Part shown: piece by piece, positions 16,838 through 25,511 of the stretch
How the letters are laid out: each line of letters begins with the position of its first letter
Position numbering within the stretch: the first letter of the stretch is position 1
Source: Candidatus Neomicrothrix sp. UBA2983
GTDB taxonomy: Bacteria > Actinomycetota > Acidimicrobiia > Acidimicrobiales > MedAcidi-G1
Length of the DNA: 64,000 nt
Direction: 5' to 3'
Assembly (NCBI GenBank): GCA_002346745.1
Contig: DEAL01000008.1
Coordinates: 1-64,000, forward strand
Translations under genes and position numbers: made by a program
The notes under the pieces: generated by a model
What the model saw: only the letters and a program-made list of their open reading frames with translations
Database searches by the model: none
What the model was told of the DNA's origin: nothing

Positions 16838-17512
16838 TCAGGACCGGGCGGCCTCGGCGCGGGTGCGCAGGTCGGCGACGGCGTGGCCGAGCCCCTCCGG
16901 GTCGCGGTACAGGGCGCTGCCGGACACCAGCACGTTGGCGCCGGCGGCGGTCGCACCGGCAACGGTGTCGGGACCGATGCCGCCGTCGACCTCGAGGTCG
17001 ATCGGCCGCTCGCCGATCATGGCGGCGACCTCCGACACCTTGGACTCCATGGCCGGGATGTAGGCCTGGCCGCCGAAGCCGGGGTTCACCGTCATCACCA
17101 GCACCATGCCGAGAAGGTCGAGCACGTGGCCGACCACGTCGGCGGGAGTGTGTGGGTTGAGGGCCACGCCGGGTGTGGCACCCAGGTCGGCGATGTGGGC
17201 GAGGGTGCGGTGCAGATGGGGGCAAGCCTCGGCGTGGACGATGACGATCCCGCACCCCGCCTCGACGTAGCGGTCCAGGAGTCGGTCGGGCTCCACGACC
17301 ATCAGGTGGGCCTCGAACGGCACCGACACGTGAGGGCGGATGGCGGCGATGACGTCGGGCCCGAAGGTCAGGTTGGGGACGAACACGCCGTCCATGACGT
17401 CCCACTGGATTCGGTCGACGCCGGCCTCCTCGAGGGCGGCGCACTCCTCGCCCAGGCGTGCGTAGTCGGCGGGCAGCACCGAGGGTGCGATCTGGAGTGG
17501 GCGGTTGCTCAT
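16838..17512 (-). CDS. rpe: ribulose-phosphate 3-epimerase
   Basis: A 224-residue TIM-barrel epimerase interconverting ribulose 5-phosphate and xylulose 5-phosphate. Motifs: [31 protein letters not shown] (metal His replaced in sequence order by the usual D-x-M-D-G), [17 protein letters not shown] and DGGIGPDT. It lies 43 bases downstream of aceK and 43 bases upstream of clpP on the same strand. Confidence 0.93.
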   Translation of the reverse strand: MSNRPLQIAPSVLPADYARLGEECAALEEAGVDRIQWDVMDGVFVPNLTFGPDVIAAIRPHVSVPFEAHLMVVEPDRLLDRYVEAGCGIVIVHAEACPHLHRTLAHIADLGATPGVALNPHTPADVVGHVLDLLGMVLVMTVNPGFGGQAYIPAMESKVSEVAAMIGERPIDLEVDGGIGPDTVAGATAAGANVLVSGSALYRDPEGLGHAVADLRTRAEAARS

Positions 17513-17554
17513 CGACGTGACCCTATCGCCCGAGTCCCGGGCGGCCGGGGGTGT

Positions 17555-19363
17555 TCACCGGGTGTCGGGCGTCGGCGTCGGGCTGCCCCGCCGGAAGCGC
17601 AGCCGGTCGGGATAGGGATAGAACTCGGGGACGTCCGAGGCGGCATGGCGCTGCTGTACGCCGTTCCAGAAGCCGGTGGTGAACAGGTCGCCGTGCACGG
17701 CCTGGAAACGCTCCCAGATCTCGCCCGGCACATCCGCGGGGAACGCCATGAACGTCGGGAACTGCTCGGGGAACACGTCGCCCGGCTCGACGGCGAACCA
17801 GGGCGTGGCCCGCATCTCGTGCTCGTGGTCGTCGGACTGGGGGATGCGCCGGAAGCGGCACTCGTCCAGCAGCGTGATCTCGTCGTAGTCGTAGAAGACG
17901 ACGCTGCCGTGGCGGGTGACGCCGAAGTTCTTGGTGAAGAGGTCCCCGGGCCAGACGTTGGCGGCGGCCAGGTCCTTGATCGCCCAGCCCCAGTCGAGGG
18001 CGGCCGCCTCGGCACGGTCGGCGGACATCTCGCGGAGGTAGAGGTTCAGCGGGTACACCTGGCGCTCCGTGTAGACGTGCGAGATGACCACCTGGCCGCC
18101 GTCGAGGCGCACGGTCAGGGACGCCTCGGTGAGGAGTTCCTCGAGCAACCCGGGGTCGAAGCGGTCGCGGTCGAAGGAGAGGTTCTCGAACTCGTGGGCG
18201 TCGACCATGCGACCGACCCGGTCGTGGGTGGCGACAAGCCGGTAGCGGTCCCGCACGGCCTGGCGGGTCGTGTTCTTGGGCGGGTCGAAGCGGTCCTTGA
18301 TGACCTTGAAGACCACGTTGAACGAAACCAGCGTGAAGACTGACATGACCATGCCGGGGGTCCCCCGGGCACGGACGAACTTGTCGTGCGAGTTCTGCAT
18401 CTGACGGTACAGGGAGCGGTAGAGGCTGGTCTTGCCGTGCTGGTTGAAGCCGATCGACGTGTAGAGCTCGGCGATGGACTTCATCGGCAGCATCGACTTG
18501 CAGAAGCCGACTAGTTCGGCGGGCTTGGCGGCCTCGACGAAGAAGTAGGAGCGGGTGAAGCTGAACAGCCGGCTGGCCTGCGACTCGGTGAGCAGGACCG
18601 TGTCGGCCTGGAGGCCCTCGTCGCCGTGGGCGACGGGGATCACGATGGGCGTGACCCGGTTGAGGTGGCGGAGCCGACCGACGAGGTAGGCGCCCTTGTT
18701 CCGGTAGAAGACGGGTTCGAGCATGTCGATCCCGTCCAGGTCGAGGGTGTCCCAGGAGTCGAGCAGGAAGGCGTCGATGCGCGCCCCGATGCGCCGGGCG
18801 TCGGCCGCCGCGTTCGCCCAGGGCACCTCCAGGTCGTACGACTCGAGGACGGCCTGTGCCATGGCCGCCGATCCGCCGCGGCGGTCCCAGGTCCGGAACA
18901 TCTCGGAGCGTCCGAGACCGCGGGGGAGGATCGAGGCGCCGAACCAGCGCAACTCCACGTCGTTGTCGACGCCGATGGTGGTGAAGATCCGTCGGGTGAC
19001 CGAGTTGAAGAACGTCTCGGCCAGTTCAAGGTCGGTGCGTTGGGCGATCCGGCGTCGGAACGCGGTGCGGGCGCTCCGCCAGGCACCCCGACGGTCGGGG
19101 ATGGCCCGCAGATGTGGATGGACCTCGGCGACGGTCCGCTGGACGACCTCGGGGTGGACCGAGAGGCGCTTGACGGCGTCGGCATCCTGGGTGGCCCAGG
19201 CCCGGCTCGTGAAGTTGCTCGCCGCCCGGCGGGTCAGGTTCTGGAAGGCGGCGAGGTACTCGACATAGCCGGCGTAGACGGTGTCGGCGACCCAGGCGGC
19301 GACCGCCTCTGGGTCAGAGGGTCCCCGGGGCTGTTCCTGCCCCTCCTGCTCGACCGCCGTCAC
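17555..19363 (-). CDS. aceK: isocitrate dehydrogenase kinase/phosphatase
   Basis: A 602-residue AceK, which phosphorylates and dephosphorylates isocitrate dehydrogenase to steer carbon into the glyoxylate bypass. The strongly conserved catalytic block KNFGVTRHG followed by VVFYDYDEI matches the E. coli enzyme (Asn and Asp of the kinase active site). VFYRNKGAYLVGR and the regulatory-domain segment GFNQHGKTSLYR are also typical. AceK is best known from Proteobacteria, so it is unexpected in this context. GTG overlaps the preceding SnoaL-like stop by four bases. No isocitrate lyase or malate synthase is in the window. Confidence 0.92.
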   Translation of the reverse strand: MTAVEQEGQEQPRGPSDPEAVAAWVADTVYAGYVEYLAAFQNLTRRAASNFTSRAWATQDADAVKRLSVHPEVVQRTVAEVHPHLRAIPDRRGAWRSARTAFRRRIAQRTDLELAETFFNSVTRRIFTTIGVDNDVELRWFGASILPRGLGRSEMFRTWDRRGGSAAMAQAVLESYDLEVPWANAAADARRIGARIDAFLLDSWDTLDLDGIDMLEPVFYRNKGAYLVGRLRHLNRVTPIVIPVAHGDEGLQADTVLLTESQASRLFSFTRSYFFVEAAKPAELVGFCKSMLPMKSIAELYTSIGFNQHGKTSLYRSLYRQMQNSHDKFVRARGTPGMVMSVFTLVSFNVVFKVIKDRFDPPKNTTRQAVRDRYRLVATHDRVGRMVDAHEFENLSFDRDRFDPGLLEELLTEASLTVRLDGGQVVISHVYTERQVYPLNLYLREMSADRAEAAALDWGWAIKDLAAANVWPGDLFTKNFGVTRHGSVVFYDYDEITLLDECRFRRIPQSDDHEHEMRATPWFAVEPGDVFPEQFPTFMAFPADVPGEIWERFQAVHGDLFTTGFWNGVQQRHAASDVPEFYPYPDRLRFRRGSPTPTPDTR

Positions 19364-19887
19364 TCCGCGGGCTCCCCGTCGGACCCGTGGAACGCCTGCC
19401 AAGTGGGTTCCTCATGTGGGAGCGTGCCGGTGCCCGTGTGGTGCTCGGGCCAGTTGGCCGGCGCCAACGCCAGGGGGTTCCGCCCCACCTCGGCGCCGTA
19501 GAAGAGGCGGTGGTTCCGACGCAGGAACAGCCAGCGTCCCTCGACGCGGCGGTAGTCGTCGTCGTACCGGATGGCCTGGTGGATCCAGCGGTCGCCGTCC
19601 TGGATCTCGGCCTTGCAGTACACGTGACCACTGGCGGCGCCGGCGGCCAGGTCGAGGTCGATCTGGTGGGTGCCCGTGTTGAGGACGGTGACGCCGAGGG
19701 GCGCCAGTTGCGCGGCGAAAGCCTCGCGGAGGGCGTCGCGGCCGACGACACCGCGTCCGACGCGGACGTCGGGAACGAACAGGTCGACGAGGCCGTCGAG
19801 GTCGCGGCGGTCCAGGCAGACCGCGTAGCGGGCGACCAGTTGTCGGATGTCGGCTTCCGCCTCGAGCCGTTCGACCGCGCCGCTCAT
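19360..19887 (-). CDS. SnoaL-like/NTF2-fold protein
   Basis: A 175-residue protein with the nuclear-transport-factor-2 cone fold seen in the SnoaL, steroid isomerase and ring-dioxygenase beta families. Features: EADIRQLVARYAVCLDRRDLDGLVDLFVPDV at the start and a late segment YDDDYRRVEGRWLFLRRNHRLFY. Substrate unknown. Its ATG overlaps the stop of a second SnoaL-like gene, and its stop overlaps the aceK GTG, so the three are likely one operon. Confidence 0.8.
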   Translation of the reverse strand: MSGAVERLEAEADIRQLVARYAVCLDRRDLDGLVDLFVPDVRVGRGVVGRDALREAFAAQLAPLGVTVLNTGTHQIDLDLAAGAASGHVYCKAEIQDGDRWIHQAIRYDDDYRRVEGRWLFLRRNHRLFYGAEVGRNPLALAPANWPEHHTGTGTLPHEEPTWQAFHGSDGEPAE

Positions 19888-20333
19888 GCGCCACCTCCGA
19901 GCCGCTTGTCGGCCCAGCCCCTCGGGGTGCGACCGTCGGTGCGGACCCGCCGGGAGGCGAAGCGCCAGGTCCCGTCGACCCGGACGTAGGCGTCCCGGTA
20001 TCGGCCCCAGTGGTCGACGCCGGCGTCCGAGAACACGGTGAAGTAGGCTTCGCCGACGGCGTGGTCGGCATCCTCGAAGGCGACGTGGACGGGCGTGGTG
20101 TGGTGCTGGAGGAACCGGGGTCCGTCGCCGTCGAGGACCGAGTCCCGGGTGTCGGTGAAGATCTCGGCGATGTGGTCACGGCCCGTGTAGGTGGTGCCGT
20201 CCCCGATGTCCATCGTGGCGTCCTCGGCGAACAGGGCCAGGAGGTCGTCGAAGCGACCCCGGTCGCCATGGGCGTTGTAGGCGGTGACGAGCGCGGCGAT
20301 CTCGGCCCGTGCCCCGGGTTCCCAGTCCTCCAC
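19884..20333 (-). CDS. SnoaL-like/NTF2-fold protein
   Basis: A 149-residue NTF2-like protein, first of the operon with the second SnoaL-like gene and aceK. It shows IAALVTAYNAHGDRGRFDDLLALFAEDA and VRVDGTWRFASRRV, the typical helix-turn-strand frame of the family. Starts at GTG. No catalytic assignment can be made. It diverges from the class V aminotransferase gene across 77 bases. Confidence 0.78.
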   Translation of the reverse strand: MEDWEPGARAEIAALVTAYNAHGDRGRFDDLLALFAEDATMDIGDGTTYTGRDHIAEIFTDTRDSVLDGDGPRFLQHHTTPVHVAFEDADHAVGEAYFTVFSDAGVDHWGRYRDAYVRVDGTWRFASRRVRTDGRTPRGWADKRLGGGA

Positions 20334-20410
20334 GGCTCACCTCCAGTGCTTCCCGAATGGTCGATCCCGGGTCGCGGAACCCGGAGACCACACCTCTAGC
20401 GTGCCCCAGC

Positions 20411-21583
20411 ATGGCTCCCCTCGGCGACATTCGGCACCGGTTTCCCGGACTGGCGGACGGTTGGGCCCGGTTCGACGGCCCGGCCGGCACCCAGGTGCTG
20501 GACGCCTCGATCGAGGCCATGGCCGACTGGCAGCGGAGCGGCAGTAATGCCAATGCCCACGGCGCCTTCCCGGCGGCACACGCCTGCGACGCCCTCGAGG
20601 AGCAGGTGACCGCGACGGTACGGGGGCTGCTGGGGGCGTCCAGCGGCGGTGTGGTCTTCGGGCCGAGCACGACCGCCAACGTCATGGCGCTGACCCGAGC
20701 GATCGGACGCGCCCTCGGCCCGGGCGACGAGGTCGTCTGCACGACGCTCGACCACGACTCCAACGTGACCCCGTGGGTGCTGGCGGCCGAGGATGCCGGA
20801 GCGACCGTCCGCATGGCGGACTTCGACGGGACCACCGGTCGCCTTGCCACCGAGTCGGTCGCCGACCTGCTCGGGCCGTCGACGCGCTGGGTGGCCGTCA
20901 CCGGTGCCTCGAACGTGATCGGCACGATGCCCGACCTGCCCGCCATCGCCGACGCCGCACACGCCGTCGGGGCCCGTGTGGTCGTCGACGGCGTGCACCG
21001 CACCCCCCACGTGGCCGTCGACGTCGGGGCCCTGGGCTGCGACGTGTACACGACGTCCTCGTACAAGTGGTACGGCCCCCACGCCGGGGCCATGTGGATG
21101 GCCGACGACCTGCTCGCCGACCTTCCCGTTTACAATGTGCGACCGACACCGTCGACGGGCGGCGCCCGCTGGCAGTACGGGACCGCCTCCTACGAGTCGC
21201 TGGCCGGCATCGAAGCGGCTGCCCGCTTCCTCCTCGACACCGGCATGGACGCCATCGAGGACCACGGACGCGACCTGCTGCGCCGCCTGCTGGTGGGCCT
21301 GCACGACCTGTCCGGCGTGCGCGTCATGGCCTCCACCGGCCCCGAGGACGTCGCCGACCGTGCACCGACGCTGCAGTTCCTGGTCGAGGGCCGGGCTCCC
21401 GTCGAGGTAGCCGAGCGGCTGGCGGCGGCCCGGGTCGCCGTCTGGGACGGCCACAACTACGCCGTCGAGGCCATGGCGCCGTTGGGCCTCGACCCCGAGG
21501 CGGGCGCCGTACGGGCCGGCGTCTCGATCTACACCACCGAGGAGGACGTCGACCGACTCCTCGAGGCGGTGGCGTCCTGCTGA
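20411..21583 (+). CDS. cysteine desulfurase-like class V aminotransferase without active Cys
   Basis: A 390-residue fold-type I PLP enzyme. The PLP Lys is residue 219 in TSSYKWYGPH. Also visible are TLDHDSNVTPW, DGVHRTPHVAVDV and a C-terminal domain. Where true group II desulfurases have R-x-G-H-H-C-A-x-P, this protein reads VWDGHNYAVEAM, so the persulfide-forming Cys is missing. It matches the desulfurase-like subfamily (VC1184 type) of unsettled function. The gene lies 82 bases upstream of selD on the same strand. The ATG was chosen over a longer frame without family sequence. Confidence 0.85.
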   Translation: MAPLGDIRHRFPGLADGWARFDGPAGTQVLDASIEAMADWQRSGSNANAHGAFPAAHACDALEEQVTATVRGLLGASSGGVVFGPSTTANVMALTRAIGRALGPGDEVVCTTLDHDSNVTPWVLAAEDAGATVRMADFDGTTGRLATESVADLLGPSTRWVAVTGASNVIGTMPDLPAIADAAHAVGARVVVDGVHRTPHVAVDVGALGCDVYTTSSYKWYGPHAGAMWMADDLLADLPVYNVRPTPSTGGARWQYGTASYESLAGIEAAARFLLDTGMDAIEDHGRDLLRRLLVGLHDLSGVRVMASTGPEDVADRAPTLQFLVEGRAPVEVAERLAAARVAVWDGHNYAVEAMAPLGLDPEAGAVRAGVSIYTTEEDVDRLLEAVASC

Positions 21584-21628
21584 CGGCGGGACCCGCCGTC
21601 TACGGTGCAGCGGGTACCCGACGACGAG

Positions 21629-21646
21629 TGGTCAGCGGAATGACCA
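21629..21646 (+). promoter_or_regulatory. hairpin just before selD ribosome site
   Basis: A perfect inverted repeat, tggtca / tgacca around gcggaa, ends directly at the purine-rich ribosome site (agagggagg) of selD. It could modulate translation; nothing else supports a role. Confidence 0.35.
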
Positions 21647-21665
21647 GAGGGAGGGGGTGAGCAGC

Positions 21666-22691
21666 GTGCGGCGACTGACCCAGTTCAGCCACGGCGCCGG
21701 TTGAGGCTGCAAGCTCGCCCCCGGTGAGCTGGCGCACGTGGTGCGCCGCCTAGCACCCGTCGACGATCCCGCCCTCCTCGTGGGGGCCGCCACCGGCGAC
21801 GACGCGGCCGTCTACCGACTGGACGACGGCCGGGCGCTCGTGGTGACCGCCGACTTCATCACGCCCGTCGTCGACGACGCTCGGACGTGGGGACGCGTCG
21901 CCGCGGCCAACGCCGTGTCCGACGTGTACGCCATGGGCGGCAGGCCGCTGCTGGCCCTCAACCTCGTGGGGTGGAACAGCGAGGAGCTGTCGAGCGACCT
22001 GCTGGCCGAGGTCCTCCTCGGCGCCCAGGACGTCGCGTCCGAGGGCGGGTTCGTCATCGCCGGCGGACACACCGTCGACGACCCCGAGCCCAAGTTCGGC
22101 CTGGCTGTGGTCGGCGAGGCGGACCCCGACCGGCTCCTCACCAACGCCGGCTTCCGACCCGGCGACGCCCTCGTGCTCACCAAGCCGCTGGGCATCGGCG
22201 TGGTGACGACGGCGATCAAGGCCGGCACGGCTCCGGACGCCGTCGTGGACGCCGCCCTGGCCTCAATGACCCGGCTCAACGCCGAGGCGTCGGCGGTGGC
22301 GCTCGACGCGGGGGCCACGGGGGCCACCGACGTCACCGGCTTCGGCCTGCTCGGCCACCTCGGCCGGGCGGTCGAGGAGTCCGGTGTCGACGCCGAGATC
22401 GACGTCGGTGCGGTGCCTGTCCTCGACGGCGCCCGGGAACTCGCGGAGGCCGGGATGATGCCCGGCGGCAGCCGCCGCAACCTGGCCTGGGTCGACGATC
22501 GGCTGGACAGGGGTGGCCACGACGGACTCGAGGTCCTCCTTCTCGCCGATGCTCAGACCTCGGGAGGCCTCCTCTTCGGGGCCTCCCCGGCCGGGGCCCA
22601 CGAGGCGCTCGACCGGCTCGAGTCGGCCGGCCATACGGCCGCCGTCGTGGGCAGGGTGCTCAACGGGGCCGGCAGGCTGTACCTGGCGTAG
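21666..22691 (+). CDS. selD: selenide, water dikinase (SelD) containing selenocysteine
   Basis: A 341-residue SelD, which makes selenophosphate from selenide and ATP for selenocysteine and selenouridine synthesis. The N-terminus reads RLTQFSHGAG-UGA-GCKLAPGEL. The UGA at 21702-21704 falls exactly where E. coli SelD has catalytic Cys17, and the following Gly-Cys-Lys is conserved. The rest is typical: GDDAAVY, ISD-type AVSDVYAMGG, IAGGHTVDDPEPKFG, TDVTGFGLLGHL and DAQTSGGLLF. GTG 21666 lies 11 bases after the GGAGG core; GTG 21657 is in frame but too close to it. Conventional calling would start at 21738 and lose the active site. Confidence 0.92.
21702..21730 (+). other. selenocysteine UGA codon with SECIS-like hairpin
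   Basis: The in-frame TGA (21702-21704) is followed by a stem agctc (21712-21716) and gagct (21726-21730) around the loop gcccccggt, extended by a G-C pair set below a mismatch. Position and size fit the bacterial SECIS element, which sits immediately 3' of the UGA and recruits SelB. Confidence 0.7.
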
Positions 22692-22702
22692 CGTCGGGGT
22701 TC

Positions 22703-23905
22703 ATGCCGAGGCGACTCGAGGCGTTCATCCCGCAGTCGGCCGAGGAGTTGACCGCCGACTGGCTGACCGATGTGGTCCGGTCACCGGAAGGCTCGCCCGC
22801 CCGGGTGGTTGACTTCGAGGTGCGGAGGCCGGGAACCGGTGTCGGCTATTCCGGCGTGTCCGTGCGGGTCGCCCTCACCTGGGAGCCTGCCGACCCGGAA
22901 CTGCCGCACGTCGTGCTGATCAAGTTTCCGACGCCGGTGGCGACGAACCGCGGACTGGTCGAGAGCGAGGGCGGCTACGACCGGGAGTTCGACTTCTACG
23001 AGCGTTTCGGCGATTCCTTCCCGGTCCCAGTGCCCTCCCTCCACCATTCCCTGCGGGACCCGGGGCGCCCCTGGTCCTCGTACGCCCGGCAGTTCCGGAT
23101 GCTGAACCGCGCACCGGGCTGGGTGGCCCGACTGATCGGCCGCTACTCCCGGCGGATGGTGCGTCCGACGGTGCGTCGCTTCGTTCTGGTGCTGGGATAC
23201 GTGGAGAACGCCCGCCTGACGCCCCTCAATGGGACACCCTCAGAGGCGGACCTCCAGACGGCGCTCGTCACCCAGGCATCGGTACATGCCAACTGGTGGC
23301 GGTCGCCGGTGCTCCGAGAGGACGTGCCGTTCGGGTGGCGGACCGCCACCCAGGTGCCCAACATCCTGAACGGGACGTATGCCGTGCACCGCGACGCCGT
23401 CCTCAGGCGCCAGTCGGGACTCGTGGGCCCCACAGCGGTCGAGTTGGCCGACTGGGTGGACAGCAATCTCGCCGACGTGGTCGACCACCTCGACGAGCCG
23501 CTGGCCCTCCTCCACGGGGACGCGCGCGGTGACAACCTGCTCTTCACCGACGACGGCCTGACGCTCATCGACTTCGGCATGGTGAGCAGCGGCCGGCCCG
23601 CGTGGGACGTCGGGTACCTGCTGTCGTCGATGCTCGCGCCGGGGGAGGGGTCGCGGGCCGAGGTGGACCGGCTGTGTGCCGACTACCACCACCATCTGGT
23701 GGCCGCCGGCGTGGACGACCACTCGTGGGCGCAGTTCCGAAACGACGTGGACCTGGTGTTGGTGTACCTCCTGCACCGGATGCTGCTCGCCGACGCCGTC
23801 TTCGAGGGGGAGGGCTACGGGGAGGGCGACATGTCCACGCTCTGGCTGCGCAAGCTCGTCGCCCAACTGCCCGAGGAGCCGCCGGTCATCGGCCAGGTGG
23901 CCTGA
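22703..23905 (+). CDS. aminoglycoside phosphotransferase-like kinase
   Basis: A 400-residue protein-kinase-fold enzyme of the APH/ecdysteroid-kinase-like group. The catalytic loop is LLHGDARGDNLLF (Brenner motif HGD-x4-N) and the metal motif is LIDFGMVSSGRPAWDVGYLL. The N-terminal lobe has VVLIKFPTP, probably with the ATP-binding Lys. The substrate is unknown; relatives phosphorylate small hydroxylated molecules. It starts 11 bases after selD, so it is probably co-transcribed. Confidence 0.85.
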   Translation: MPRRLEAFIPQSAEELTADWLTDVVRSPEGSPARVVDFEVRRPGTGVGYSGVSVRVALTWEPADPELPHVVLIKFPTPVATNRGLVESEGGYDREFDFYERFGDSFPVPVPSLHHSLRDPGRPWSSYARQFRMLNRAPGWVARLIGRYSRRMVRPTVRRFVLVLGYVENARLTPLNGTPSEADLQTALVTQASVHANWWRSPVLREDVPFGWRTATQVPNILNGTYAVHRDAVLRRQSGLVGPTAVELADWVDSNLADVVDHLDEPLALLHGDARGDNLLFTDDGLTLIDFGMVSSGRPAWDVGYLLSSMLAPGEGSRAEVDRLCADYHHHLVAAGVDDHSWAQFRNDVDLVLVYLLHRMLLADAVFEGEGYGEGDMSTLWLRKLVAQLPEEPPVIGQVA

Positions 23906-24022
23906 GCCGCGCCTTTCCCCGCTGCCGCAAGGACGGCGAGGAGCGGCAGGTGGGGTGCGACGGGAGCAGGCGAATGGTCCCACTCGCTCCTAAGTGTCGA
24001 ATTGGCTTCCCGGTGGGTGGGG

Positions 24023-25363
24023 TCAGCGATGGAAGGTTCGGGCGCGTTCGCCGAAGACGAGAACGGAGGTGCAGGAGGACAGGTCGAAGCCCTCGATCGT
24101 CAGCGATCCGCCGCCTCGCGAGAGTTCGATCAGGACCACGGCCGACGGTTCCGGCTCGTGGGAGAACGCCGAGTCGGCACGGAGCAGCTCGAAGCAGTGG
24201 GAACCGCCAGGCGTCAACTCGTCCCATCTGCGGTTCACCGCCCCCTCAGGCTGGACCACGTGGACGTACTTTCCGTACTCCAGGCCGAACGCGTCGTCGG
24301 CCACGGACAACTCCTGCTTCTCCGCATCAGCGTGGTAGTCGGATAGCCAGATCGACTCCCATTCCTCGTTGGGCCACGGCTCCCAGGGCGGTGGCGGCTG
24401 ATCCGGTGACGGGGTCGGGAACCAGAGGCCCCTCGCCGTGCCCGGCACGTCTTGGTTGAAGGGCCCGCACCGCACAGACGCCACCAGGTCGAGGTACGTC
24501 GAACGCCACGGTTCGGGGAAGTACTCCAGCGGACAGACCGACCTGCCGCTGGCGCTTCGCCAGGGCGTGATCGAGAAGCCATAGCTCGGGTGTTCCGCCA
24601 GTTCGTCGGCGCTCAGGCCGAACAGTGACAGCCCGAAGTCGAATCCCCCGGAGATGCCGCTCGACGAGAACAGGGGCGTGCCTGCTGGCACCAGGGCCTC
24701 GATGACCCTCCGACAGCCGGAGCCGATCTCCGCATCCGGATCACCGGCGAGGTCGCAGTCCGGGTCGCCCCTTGCCTCGAGCACTCTTCCTGTGGCGAGG
24801 AGCCCGAGCAGTTCGCCCGAGGGCTGGGCCACATGCCCGAACATGAGCGCGTGGGCGTCGCACACGTAGAGCGTGGCTCCCCACTCCAGGTACGCGCCGT
24901 GGTCGGGGTTGGACCGCTGCTCCCAGCCCAGATCCACGATGAAGGCGTCGGCTGGTGCGAACAGCGGGACCTGTCGGGACGCGAGCAGGCCACCCTGCTG
25001 ATCCGAATCGCCGGTCGACCAGTACGCCATGTGGTCGTGCGGGGTGACATGGCTGCCCGGGCTGAACATGACATCTTCGACGTCAGCCGCATCCACGACC
25101 GGGTTTGCGAAGGCGAATCGGTCGCCGCAGGCCACCCCGACCTCCCACATCGGCGAGTTCCAGAAGTACGTGTCCCCGTCCGGTGCGTCGGTCGGTGATG
25201 TCGTGGCGGTGGTGGGCGCGGTGGTGGTCGGGGCCGGGGATTCGGTGCCCGGGGGTGTCGTGGTGGGGGCGACCTGGAGGCTCGTGGGCTGGTCACTGCT
25301 ACAGGCCCCTGCGGACACCGCCAGCCCGAGGAACACGACAGCCGTGCGCAGCGAGGGAGTCAC
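24023..25363 (-). CDS. secreted lipoprotein, unknown function
   Basis: A 446-residue putative lipoprotein. A signal peptide ends in the lipobox AVSAGAC near residue 21, followed by a Thr/Pro-rich linker to about residue 63 and then a large extracytoplasmic domain. That domain has repeated His-containing segments (HVTPHDHMAYWS, DAHALMFGHVAQPSGE) and several Cys, loosely reminiscent of LytM-like folds, but no full metal motif can be assigned. Only the linker and lipobox are certain. It converges on the kinase gene. Confidence 0.7.
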   Translation of the reverse strand: MTPSLRTAVVFLGLAVSAGACSSDQPTSLQVAPTTTPPGTESPAPTTTAPTTATTSPTDAPDGDTYFWNSPMWEVGVACGDRFAFANPVVDAADVEDVMFSPGSHVTPHDHMAYWSTGDSDQQGGLLASRQVPLFAPADAFIVDLGWEQRSNPDHGAYLEWGATLYVCDAHALMFGHVAQPSGELLGLLATGRVLEARGDPDCDLAGDPDAEIGSGCRRVIEALVPAGTPLFSSSGISGGFDFGLSLFGLSADELAEHPSYGFSITPWRSASGRSVCPLEYFPEPWRSTYLDLVASVRCGPFNQDVPGTARGLWFPTPSPDQPPPPWEPWPNEEWESIWLSDYHADAEKQELSVADDAFGLEYGKYVHVVQPEGAVNRRWDELTPGGSHCFELLRADSAFSHEPEPSAVVLIELSRGGGSLTIEGFDLSSCTSVLVFGERARTFHR

Positions 25364-25511
25364 GTCCCTGGACCGAGTCCTACATGGGAGAGTTCGGTCA
25401 TCCCCAACGAGGTCCTACAGGAGGCGTCAGATCGAGTTGCCGGACTCCGTTGGCGCCTCCCCAGCGGAACAGCGGGATTGCCACCACGCTCCACCCCTCG
25501 AGCGGCATGCC

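Noticed and set aside
20339..20405. Operator in the gap between the SnoaL-like gene and the class V aminotransferase (ccgggt / acccgg hairpin)
   Set aside because: A 6-bp GC-only stem is common by chance at this base composition and has no second copy.
21702..21704. Frameshift or nonsense mutation in selD
   Set aside because: The frame continues perfectly on both sides of the TGA, at exactly the catalytic Cys position, with a hairpin after it; selenocysteine explains it better.
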